Positions 1 to 6,322 of a DNA stretch of 6,737 bases are shown here, piece by piece. The translations under genes were made by a program, and so were the position numbers. The notes under the pieces are model-generated. The model searched no databases. It saw only the letters and a list, made by a program, of their open reading frames with translations, and was not told where the DNA came from. This DNA is from Verrucomicrobiota bacterium (GTDB lineage: Bacteria; Verrucomicrobiota; Verrucomicrobiia; Chthoniobacterales; JAFAMB01). The stretch lies in the NCBI GenBank assembly GCA_019242435.1, contig JAFAVN010000566.1, positions 1 to 6,737 of the forward strand, given 5' to 3'. Numbering within the stretch: position 1 is the first letter of the stretch; each line of letters opens with the position of its first letter.

Positions 1-120
1 GATTTCCGCGGCGCGGATTCCGGGGAACCCCAGGGCCGGGAGGAACACGTCGTAAAATTTCCTCCCCTCTGCGAAGCTGGACACCCGTAAATCAACGTGG
101 TCGAAGGAGTGGCTGTTCAT
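1..120 (-). CDS. VOC (glyoxalase/dioxygenase fold) family protein, N-terminal fragment
   Basis: This is the first 40 codons of a gene that continues beyond the left edge. Reading on the minus strand from the ATG at 120-118 gives a protein beginning MNSHSFDHVDLRVSSFAEGR, followed by KFYDVFLPALGFPGIR. The pattern 'HVDLRV...FY..(L)PALGF' is the classic first beta-strand and helix of the vicinal-oxygen-chelate fold. In metal-dependent members the His of that first strand (here H8) is a metal ligand. A good Shine-Dalgarno sequence (GGAGAGAGG) lies about 8 bases upstream, which supports this start. VOC proteins include glyoxalase I, ring-cleavage dioxygenases and antibiotic-resistance proteins, and 40 residues cannot tell these apart, so no specific reaction is claimed. 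The gene follows the kinase gene on the same strand after 241 bp, so it probably has its own promoter. Confidence 0.8.
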   Translation of the reverse strand, partial: MNSHSFDHVDLRVSSFAEGRKFYDVFLPALGFPGIRAAEI

Positions 121-125
121 TCGGA

Positions 126-134
126 AAACCTCTC
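126..134 (-). promoter_or_regulatory. Shine-Dalgarno site of the VOC gene
   Basis: On the minus strand the purine-rich GGAGAGAGG lies about eight bases before the ATG at 120. It is the clearest ribosome binding site in the window and fixes the start of the edge gene. Confidence 0.55.
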
Positions 135-330
135 TCCAACAAACATCCGCCGCCCACCGCCCGCAACTTTGTCGAGCCCGCACCCAAGGGTTTCCCTCAA
201 CCCGATCCGGCGGTTTATTCTGGAAGAGGAGGGGAGTGGTCCGGCCAGTCGTTCTTCGCTTGCGAAGCATCAGCCCTCGGCGGCCGCAGCTCAACTTGAA
301 GCGAGAACGCCGGTTACTTACCAGGTTTCT

Positions 331-350
331 GACCAGCTTTCGAGCCGGCC
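331..350 (-). terminator. Weak hairpin just after the kinase stop codon
   Basis: On the minus strand GGCCGGC and GCTGGTC can form a 7-pair stem (two G-U pairs) around the six-base loop TCGAAA, 11 bases after the kinase TAA. No U-tract follows, so it is not a standard intrinsic terminator. It may be a 3'-end stabilising structure or chance. No other terminator is apparent in the 241-bp gap between the kinase and VOC genes. Confidence 0.25.
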
Positions 351-361
351 GAATGGTGGTT

Positions 362-2983
362 TTATCGTGACAGGACTCTTGATGAAATGGATAGCAGCCG
401 CGGCGTCGGTCCGGGTGCGAAATCAATCTCCAAACGGCATCGCGCTTTGTGGTCTTTTCCCGAAACCTCTAGAGCGTTTAAGTCGTATTCGACGAATGCC
501 TGATCGGCTGAAGCCTCGAGCGTTGAGAGATCGGGAACCATCTGGACCGACTGATAAGTCTTCGCGTCTTGTTCCATATCTCTTTGAATGAAAGCCTTAG
601 AAGCGTGTTTGTGGCCAAAATAATCGATGTCTCGATCCACGTACTTCAAGAACTGGGGATCATCGTGGGTTTCGATCGCCTCAATCAGGTGAAGAATCAG
701 TCTCTTCGATTCATCTTCTTCGTTTGGAGTTGGGCTAGAAGGAACCATTGGCGCCGGAGCGACATTGCGAGGTGTCAGAGTGGGAGTTGAGGCCGGCGGC
801 CTAAGAGTGGGTGTGCCGGCAACAATCGTTGGCGCTCCGGCAGCAAGAGCAGGTGAGCCGTTCGCTGTTGGTTGGGCATGGAAGGAGGGTTGGCTCGGTC
901 GTGGGTTAAGCCGAGCGCTGAATTGGATAGCGCCGAAAATCATCAACCCTCCGATGATCAACGCGAGGGTTAGGACGGCGCTTAGCAGAAGAAACAGATT
1001 CCGTTTCGGTTCAGCCGGTTGAAAAATGGCAGGGTTCGGAAAGGGTGCGGCTGCCGGCGGCTCCGCAGATCGGCCTGACACCGCTAAAAGGCGAGCGTCC
1101 GAGGTAACATGGCTCCTCAATGCATCCCGCAAGTCGCGGCAATTGGCAAATCGCAGGTGTGAATCATCGAGCAATAAAGCTCGCCGCAAAATGTCGTTAC
1201 CCGAAGCAGTCAATTCTGGTATCGGAACAAATTGAGGCAATTGTTCGCCGGCGCCCGCCGGCGGTCGACCGCTTAGGAGCTCGTAAGTTAGCCGTGCAAA
1301 AGATCGGACTGCTTGCATCTTCCAGGTTTCTGTTCCTCCCCTGTACATACAGAGGGCGCGATCGAGGGGCACAATGGTTTGCTGATACAAATCGTTGCTG
1401 CCTTGAGATACGAGCGGGCCGAGGCTCAGCGGGTTGAGTTTTATCGTACATGGAGACCAATCGTGAGGATTACCACGGGCCAAAGACACGAAGTCCTGAA
1501 TCCTGATTGGACATTGAAGAAAAATTTTTCGTACGCTGACCTCGACCGGGCCGACTTCTTTATCAGCCAAGAAGTCGAGAGTAGAGGCTAAAGGGTCGAG
1601 CACAAAGAATGCCTCCACAGCTTTCAATGACCGCCGCCACCGTAGAAGTTCATAAAGCAGAAAGCCATATATCCATTCGCGAACCAAATAGGGAGGGCCC
1701 TGTCCCAAACTAAGATATTGCAGCAAGTTAGGATGTGGCGCGCCGTTGAGCGCTCTCAGCGCGCTCTCGACAAGATCAAGCTTCTGAGGATCTCTGACGA
1801 TGCTGGGGTGCAACAACTTGATTCCCAACTGCCCACCCTGGTTCGATCCGCCCAGTTCGTCGCGTGCAATGAATAGACGGCCGGCAATTCCTCCCCGCCC
1901 TTCAACCAGAAGCCGGTAACGATTACCTAATAGAGCGCCCACTTTCAGTTTGCTAGAATCCGTTACCTGGGACGATTCTGAAGCAGTGCTGGCTGCGTGG
2001 GTGTCCGGTCCGCTAGTGTCGCCGAAATCAATGCTCGGGTCGAGTTCCGCTTTCGGTTCGCCACGGAGCGAAGCGTGAAACCTTATTGGTGCAGGCACGG
2101 CCTCGAGTCTAAAAAGTTCATTTCCAGCCTGGCCGATCGCTGCTTCTAACTCTTCAGGCGTCTGAAATCGATCTTCTGGCACTTTTTCAAGCATGCGGCG
2201 AAGCAACGAGATGACTGGCTCTGGCACATTAGCCAATTTTTCGAATGGTGGGGGTTTGGTGACTTGTGCCACCATGACTTGGGCGAGCTTTCCGACAAAT
2301 GGGGGGCGGCCCGAAAGCAGATACCATAAAGTGGCGCCTAGAGAATAGATATCAGACCGAATATCCAGTTCCTTAGTTTCGCATTGTTCCGGGCTGGCGA
2401 ATGCTGGTGAGCCGATGAAATCCTGAGTTCGTGTGAGCAGTGACGCAGCGGAGTCATCAGCGCAGGCTTTCGCCAACCCGAAGTCGATTAGCTTGATCTG
2501 GAGTTTTCCGTGCCGGTTGGCGACTGCCATGATATTGGCGGGTTTAATATCCCGATGGATAAGATTGCGAGCCTGGGCAGCTTCCAAAGCTCCTGCAACT
2601 TGGGATACGACCGACAGCGATGCTGCCGCAGAAAGAGGGCCTCTTTTTGAGACATACCGTTCCAGATCTTCGCCTTCGACGAATTCCATCGCGTAGAAGC
2701 ACGCGTCTACCTCTTCGCCAAACTGGAAAATGGTGGCGACATTCGGGTGATGGATTAAAGCTGCCGCTTGGGCTTCCCGGAGAAAACGATGCTTAGCCTC
2801 GCTACTGTTCAGCAATTCCTTAGTGACAACTTTCAGGGCTACCGGCCGATTCAAAACCATGTCGATGGCTTTGTAAGTGACACCCATGGCCCCTTTTCCG
2901 AGCTGGTAAAATGAGCCGTCCTCGCGTTGCAGAATTCGAAAATGGGAAAAGATCCTGGGAGGTTGCGAGGAATTTGAAACCAT
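362..2983 (-). CDS. Membrane-anchored serine/threonine protein kinase with kinase-like second domain and NTF2-like outer domain
   Basis: This is a Hanks-type Ser/Thr kinase of 873 residues from the ATG at 2983. An in-frame TTG at 2992 would add three residues. Neither start has a good ribosome site: GGGA sits only four bases before the ATG, and nothing is seen before the TTG. Residues about 17-288 form a complete kinase domain: glycine loop LGKGAMGVTY (28-37), ATP-anchoring lysine K51 in VALK, catalytic HRDIKPAN with D145, metal-binding DFG at D167, and activation/APE region GSPAFASPEQ. A second kinase-like region (about 352-625) keeps a beta-3 lysine in LGIKLL and the C-lobe phrase YELLSGRPP, but has no recognisable glycine loop, HRD or DFG, so it is probably a pseudokinase. 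A basic PKR precedes one membrane helix (about 662-687). A Thr/Pro/Ala-rich stalk (about 692-752) and a C-terminal domain (about 759-873) follow. The motif DRDIDYFG and the alpha+beta pattern of that domain resemble NTF2/SnoaL-like sensor domains. The expected topology has the kinase in the cytoplasm and the NTF2-like domain outside the membrane. Substrate and stimulus are unknown. Confidence 0.93.
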   Translation of the reverse strand: MVSNSSQPPRIFSHFRILQREDGSFYQLGKGAMGVTYKAIDMVLNRPVALKVVTKELLNSSEAKHRFLREAQAAALIHHPNVATIFQFGEEVDACFYAMEFVEGEDLERYVSKRGPLSAAASLSVVSQVAGALEAAQARNLIHRDIKPANIMAVANRHGKLQIKLIDFGLAKACADDSAASLLTRTQDFIGSPAFASPEQCETKELDIRSDIYSLGATLWYLLSGRPPFVGKLAQVMVAQVTKPPPFEKLANVPEPVISLLRRMLEKVPEDRFQTPEELEAAIGQAGNELFRLEAVPAPIRFHASLRGEPKAELDPSIDFGDTSGPDTHAASTASESSQVTDSSKLKVGALLGNRYRLLVEGRGGIAGRLFIARDELGGSNQGGQLGIKLLHPSIVRDPQKLDLVESALRALNGAPHPNLLQYLSLGQGPPYLVREWIYGFLLYELLRWRRSLKAVEAFFVLDPLASTLDFLADKEVGPVEVSVRKIFLQCPIRIQDFVSLARGNPHDWSPCTIKLNPLSLGPLVSQGSNDLYQQTIVPLDRALCMYRGGTETWKMQAVRSFARLTYELLSGRPPAGAGEQLPQFVPIPELTASGNDILRRALLLDDSHLRFANCRDLRDALRSHVTSDARLLAVSGRSAEPPAAAPFPNPAIFQPAEPKRNLFLLLSAVLTLALIIGGLMIFGAIQFSARLNPRPSQPSFHAQPTANGSPALAAGAPTIVAGTPTLRPPASTPTLTPRNVAPAPMVPSSPTPNEEDESKRLILHLIEAIETHDDPQFLKYVDRDIDYFGHKHASKAFIQRDMEQDAKTYQSVQMVPDLSTLEASADQAFVEYDLNALEVSGKDHKARCRLEIDFAPGPTPRLLSISSRVLSR

Positions 2984-3046
2984 TTTTCCCAAATAGAGAA
3001 AAGTTTACCGAGCTAATTGTTCTGGAAATTACTTTCTGACCGTTAA

Positions 3047-3066
3047 CGCCACGGCTTCCCATGGCG
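3047..3066 (-). promoter_or_regulatory. Hairpin in the 5' leader of the kinase gene
   Basis: The arms CGCCATGG and CCGTGGCG (minus strand) pair over eight positions, seven Watson-Crick and one G-U, around a four-base GAAG loop. The structure lies 63 bases upstream of the kinase ATG. If transcription starts further upstream it would be a stable structure in the kinase mRNA leader; otherwise it is a DNA dyad near the promoter. No U-tract follows on either strand, so a terminator is unlikely. Function is unknown. Confidence 0.35.
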
Positions 3067-3454
3067 CGACCAATTGAGGCGCTTCGCTCAGGTATTATTT
3101 CGCTTCTGGAAGAAAGACCGGATTCAGTTCCGAAAAACGGCCAAGGATGAAAGAACAGGCCTTTTGAACAGAACTTAGCGAAGGTAGCAAAGAAAAAAGC
3201 GGCTACGAATGGTTGAGTATGCCGAGGCAGTGCTGAGCTGGATTCTCAAGTGTAGCATCTCTGTCATGGAGAGTTACCGTATAACATCCGCATAGAAAAT
3301 GATTGGCTCTCTGTACTATGATGTCTGGGAAGCGGCTCGGCGACTTTTCGGGCCGGCGGGCCAGCAATTCAAGACAACCTTGTGCTCCGAAATCATTTTA
3401 GAGTTTTGCCGGAGCCTCGCTCTACCGTGATAGGTTTTGACCTGGCCGAGAAAG

Positions 3455-3476
3455 CTTAAGTGAACGCACAATTAAG
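3455..3476 (+). promoter_or_regulatory. Imperfect 22-bp dyad upstream of the CDF gene (candidate operator)
   Basis: The half-site CTTAAnTGnnC is repeated in inverted orientation with 8 of 11 positions matching and the centre between 3465 and 3466. The dyad ends 21 bases before the CDF start codon, where a repressor would block transcription or early elongation. CDF exporters are often controlled by metal-sensing repressors (ArsR/SmtB, MerR, TetR types). The TGAAC inside the left half recalls ArsR/SmtB sites, but the right half does not match their usual spacing. The regulator is therefore not identified, and no regulator gene lies in the window. Confidence 0.35.
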
Positions 3477-3497
3477 TCCAAGAAGATTGAACAGCTC

Positions 3498-4478
3498 ATG
3501 CCCGACTCTGATGGTAAAGGTCTAGAGGTACCTCAGGGTGCCAGCGATCACGCCCCCCATGATCATGGTCACCACCACGGCCATAATCATGGCGTGGGAG
3601 TGACCGATGAGCGCCGGATCGCCTGGGCGTTCTTCATCATTTTCAGCTTCATGATCGTTGAACTGATCGGGGGGTTGGCGGCCGGTTCGCTGGCACTGTT
3701 AGCTGATGCCGGGCATATGGTGTCCGACACGGTGGCTCTGGGCATGAGCTGGGCAGCCTTGCGGCTGGGAAAGCGAGGGGCCGACGCCGAGCGGAGCTAC
3801 GGATACAAACGGTTCGAGGTGTTGGTGGCTTTTGTGAACGGGTGCACGCTTTTCGTGATCGCGGGCTGGATAATTTATGAAGCAATCCGCCGTTTCACAG
3901 CTCCGGTGGAAGTGCTCGGCGGTACAATGCTAGCAGTCGCTATCGCTGGTTTACTGGCGAACTTCGTAGCTTTTCTGGTACTTAGCGGGAATCGCGAGAA
4001 CCTGAACATCCGTAGCGCCTGGCTGCATGTGTTGGGTGATCTCCTGGGATTCGTAGTGGCAATCATTGCCGCCGGCATTATTCTCGCTACTGGCTGGTCG
4101 CCGATTGATCCACTCCTCTCCGTCGTGGTCGCGGTTCTGATCCTGAGAAGCGCCTATCAGATTGTGAAATCCTCGGCGCACATTTTGGTTGAGGGCGTAC
4201 CGCCGGGTCTAGACCTGAACGCAGTGCGGGCCGATCTGTCGACGGCTCTGCCGGAGGTTGCGGACGTCCACCATGTTCACGCCTGGTGTCTAACTGCGGA
4301 GCAACCGCTGGTCACCTTGCATGTCCGTTGCAAACCCGGAGCCGATCCGACCGCTATCGTCCCGGCGATTAACCGGCGCTTGAAAGAGCGCTTCGGAATC
4401 GCTCATTCAACCGTCCAGGTTGATCCGCCGGACTGCGAAGACGAGAACCATCAAGGAGTCAGGGATCCTATAGACTGA
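3498..4478 (+). CDS. CDF family cation (probably zinc) efflux protein, CzcD/ZitB-like
   Basis: This 326-residue inner-membrane transporter of the cation diffusion facilitator family is predicted to export Zn2+ (possibly also Co2+ or Cd2+) in exchange for protons. The N-terminus carries a metal-binding histidine cluster with eight His between residues 18 and 31. Six membrane segments follow (roughly 41-61, 64-90, 106-130, 138-163, 175-198, 203-223). The transport site is seen as LADAGHMVSD in helix 2 (H73, D77) and LHVLGD in helix 5 (H177, D181). This His-Asp/His-Asp set is typical of zinc-selecting CDF members. Residues about 226-310 form the cytoplasmic ferredoxin-like domain, including DVHHVHAWCL (256-265), which commonly binds metal and drives dimerisation. 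The length is normal for the family. The start is the ATG just before the His-rich tail. The ribosome site is weak: AGAAGA lies about 12 bases upstream. It is divergent from the kinase gene and convergent with the Na/Pi gene, so it is probably transcribed alone, perhaps controlled through the dyad at 3455-3476. Confidence 0.93.
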   Translation: MPDSDGKGLEVPQGASDHAPHDHGHHHGHNHGVGVTDERRIAWAFFIIFSFMIVELIGGLAAGSLALLADAGHMVSDTVALGMSWAALRLGKRGADAERSYGYKRFEVLVAFVNGCTLFVIAGWIIYEAIRRFTAPVEVLGGTMLAVAIAGLLANFVAFLVLSGNRENLNIRSAWLHVLGDLLGFVVAIIAAGIILATGWSPIDPLLSVVVAVLILRSAYQIVKSSAHILVEGVPPGLDLNAVRADLSTALPEVADVHHVHAWCLTAEQPLVTLHVRCKPGADPTAIVPAINRRLKERFGIAHSTVQVDPPDCEDENHQGVRDPID

Positions 4479-4505
4479 AGCGGTCCGCAGATTTCTTTGC
4501 AATCA

Positions 4506-4521
4506 GGCATCGCATGACGCC
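4506..4521. terminator. Small hairpin between the convergent CDF and Na/Pi genes
   Basis: GGCATC and GACGCC flank the loop GCAT. On the minus strand all six positions pair (one G-U); on the plus strand there is one A-C mismatch. It lies in the 60-bp gap where both transcripts should end, but no T-tract follows on either side. It is a weak candidate for a shared terminator. Confidence 0.25.
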
Positions 4522-4538
4522 ATCTTCTAATTTGTGTC

Positions 4539-6233
4539 TCAGGCTGGCGCGAAAGTCTTCCGATGGGCAGCCGCATCGTCACTGTTTAGCCAGGCTTCGT
4601 CCGGGTCTGCTCCGGTGGCATCAGGCCCGTTCTGTCCGCCCTCGCCACTTCTGACGATGGCGTACGCGACCGAGGTCAGATGGGAGTTAATCCGGCGAAA
4701 GCAATTCAACAGATCGAAAAAACTGGTATCCGGTTTTTCACCCGCCGTGAGCCGCTCAAGATGGCGTCTACGCACCGTCCGGTAATGTTCGCTGATTTGT
4801 TCTTTCTCTTGAATGAAGGTATTCGCCATTCGGACGTCCTGGGTCATCAAGAGGACGGTTGCTTTCTCCATGCGTTGAGAGGTTCTCGCCAGGAAGTCTT
4901 CGAGCTCACCGGCATCTTCAGGGCGCAGGTCTTTCGTCGATCGAGCGGTCCGGGCGGAAGCGTCCGCCAGATCTCGCTTAATCAGGGTAGCGATGATGGC
5001 CAGCTCCTGGGCGTAGTCCAGCAAGCTGAATCGCCAGTCGATATCTTCCTGGCTGAGATTCTCGTCTCCGATCTGGCCCAGGTACTCCTTTAATTCCTCC
5101 TGGATGCTGACTATCCGTTCGTACAGATTTTCGATCTTAGCGGTCAGTTCTCGGCCTTGGTTCGCGCGTGCCCCCCATACTGTCTGCAGCATCAGTTTGA
5201 GATGATCTAAAATCCTGAGCTCTTCTCTGGCCGCCTGACTAAGCGCCAGCGACGGGGTTTGGAGCAGAAGCGGGTCCAGAAAAACGCTCCCTTCTTCCTG
5301 ATCTTCCAGAGTCTGGTCCGGAATCAGATAAGCAAGGGCGCGCGAGATAACTGACAGGAGAGGCAAGGCGCAGAGACCAATCGCCACGTTAAAAAATGTG
5401 TTTAGATTAGCAGCGTTACGATCGATCGCGCCGGGCACCAAATTCATCAGGTAGTGAGCCAAACCGGTGCCTCCGGCCAGGATCAGCAATGCCGCCAGGG
5501 TTTTCAGTAGGATACTAGCGAGCCCGAGACGCCGGCCCTCAAGGCTGGCCCAGCCGGCTATCAACATAGTCAAACCAATCCCCAAGTTTGCTCCCAACAC
5601 CCAGGGCACCAGCGTGATACCGGATACCAGTCCTCCTTTGGCCAGGCCGAGCCCCAGCCCGATCGTAGCAGTGGAGCTTTGGAGAGCCAGAGCAAGCAAG
5701 GCGGTGCTTGCGAACACCAGCCAAGGGTAATGATCGATAACCGAGAACAGCACCCTCATGTCCGCGTTGGCGACTGCAAGCTTGCCAGTTTGGGCGATGA
5801 TACTCATTGCCAGGAAAATGAAACCCAAACCAAGAAGGACCTGTCCCGCACCTTTGAAAAGCGCACGCTGCGAAAACAGGAAACCAATTCCTCCGATCAC
5901 GATGAACACACCGGCAAAATCTTGTAGATCGAACGTCAGGAGTTGGACGGTAACGGTAAGGCCGATGTTTGCCCCAAGCAGCACCGCGAGCATCCTGCTG
6001 GCAGTTAAGGCACTTTGGGTGAGCATCTGCACGGAGAGCATGGCAATGGCGCTGGAGGAAGGCGATATCAGTCCTGCCACTATGCCAGCGAAGAATGCTT
6101 TGAGGGGTTGTTGAGCGGTCTCTTGCAGCCATTCTACCAGCCGGCTGCCGAATAAGCGATCGAGCCCTTTCCGGAGCTGGCGCATCCCCAGAAGGATTAA
6201 AACAATGGCGGACGCTAGGTTCAGGAGAGCCAT
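4539..6233 (-). CDS. Na+/phosphate cotransporter family protein with PhoU-like C-terminal domain
   Basis: This 564-residue membrane protein belongs to the Na/Pi-cotransporter (PNaS, NptA/YjbB-like) family, whose members move phosphate with sodium. The N-terminal half (about 1-305) has the duplicated membrane core. In the first repeat are SPSSSA (57-62) and GANIGLT (87-93); in the second are LQSSTAT (184-190) and GANLGIG (214-220). A cytoplasmic helical region (about 330-530) with many charged heptad-like stretches and an ending like LLNCFRRINSHLTSVAYAIV matches PhoU-like tails of bacterial members. The last 35 residues are acidic and probably disordered. Length and order of domains are normal. 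The first QSSS motif has Pro (P58) in place of Gln, and the GANxGTT motifs lack the usual threonines, so the substrate or its direction is less certain. The start is the ATG at 6233, which places the N-terminal helix as in relatives; no clear ribosome site precedes it. No phosphate-regulon operator is evident. Confidence 0.88.
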   Translation of the reverse strand: MALLNLASAIVLILLGMRQLRKGLDRLFGSRLVEWLQETAQQPLKAFFAGIVAGLISPSSSAIAMLSVQMLTQSALTASRMLAVLLGANIGLTVTVQLLTFDLQDFAGVFIVIGGIGFLFSQRALFKGAGQVLLGLGFIFLAMSIIAQTGKLAVANADMRVLFSVIDHYPWLVFASTALLALALQSSTATIGLGLGLAKGGLVSGITLVPWVLGANLGIGLTMLIAGWASLEGRRLGLASILLKTLAALLILAGGTGLAHYLMNLVPGAIDRNAANLNTFFNVAIGLCALPLLSVISRALAYLIPDQTLEDQEEGSVFLDPLLLQTPSLALSQAAREELRILDHLKLMLQTVWGARANQGRELTAKIENLYERIVSIQEELKEYLGQIGDENLSQEDIDWRFSLLDYAQELAIIATLIKRDLADASARTARSTKDLRPEDAGELEDFLARTSQRMEKATVLLMTQDVRMANTFIQEKEQISEHYRTVRRRHLERLTAGEKPDTSFFDLLNCFRRINSHLTSVAYAIVRSGEGGQNGPDATGADPDEAWLNSDDAAAHRKTFAPA

Positions 6234-6322
6234 GGTGCGATAGCAGTCAGATTACGATTAATTTGCCCCGGCGCATCGTATCAGTCGAGAGGCCAGATTC
6301 TAGCCGAAAGCAGCTTCTTTCA

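Larger units (their letters stand above)
2984..3497. other. Divergent intergenic region between kinase and CDF genes
   Basis: This stretch of about 510 bp must carry the promoters for the minus-strand kinase and the plus-strand CDF gene. I see a strong hairpin at 3047-3066 and a dyad at 3455-3476, both listed separately, a TTGACC (3437-3442) that resembles a -35 hexamer, and a TATAAC (3280-3285) that resembles a -10 hexamer. The two hexamers are not paired with each other or with a good partner at the right distance, so I do not call a promoter. Two short plus-strand ORFs (3061-3150, 29 codons; 3299-3430, 43 codons) lack ribosome binding sites. No tRNA or known riboswitch is recognised. Confidence 0.6.

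Noticed and set aside
254..267. CTTCGCTTGCGAAG inverted repeat in the kinase-VOC gap
   Set aside because: The arms are short, no T-tract follows on either strand, and it is not placed against a promoter or gene end.
97..591. Plus-strand 164-codon ORF starting at 97
   Set aside because: It overlaps the start of the VOC gene and the 3' end of the kinase gene on the other strand, has a Ser/Pro/Arg-rich non-protein-like composition and no recognisable motif.
2820..3062. Minus-strand 80-codon ORF across the kinase start
   Set aside because: It is out of frame with the kinase, covers the glycine-loop codons in another frame and has no family resemblance.
3261..3285. CTGTCAT resembling half of a phosphate-regulon box, with TATAAC nearby
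   Set aside because: The second seven-base unit at the required spacing does not match, and the site is far from the phosphate-family gene.
3437..3465. TTGACC as the -35 of a CDF promoter
   Set aside because: At 16-18 bp spacing the -10 position reads about GTGAAC, which is not acceptable; only a lone hexamer remains.
4680..5093. Plus-strand 137-codon ORF antisense to the PhoU-like region
   Set aside because: It is antisense to a well-supported coding region and shows no recognisable domain.
5539..6132. Minus-strand 197-codon ORF inside the Na/Pi gene
   Set aside because: It is a same-strand frame shadow of the transporter, rich in Arg, His and Cys, with no motif.
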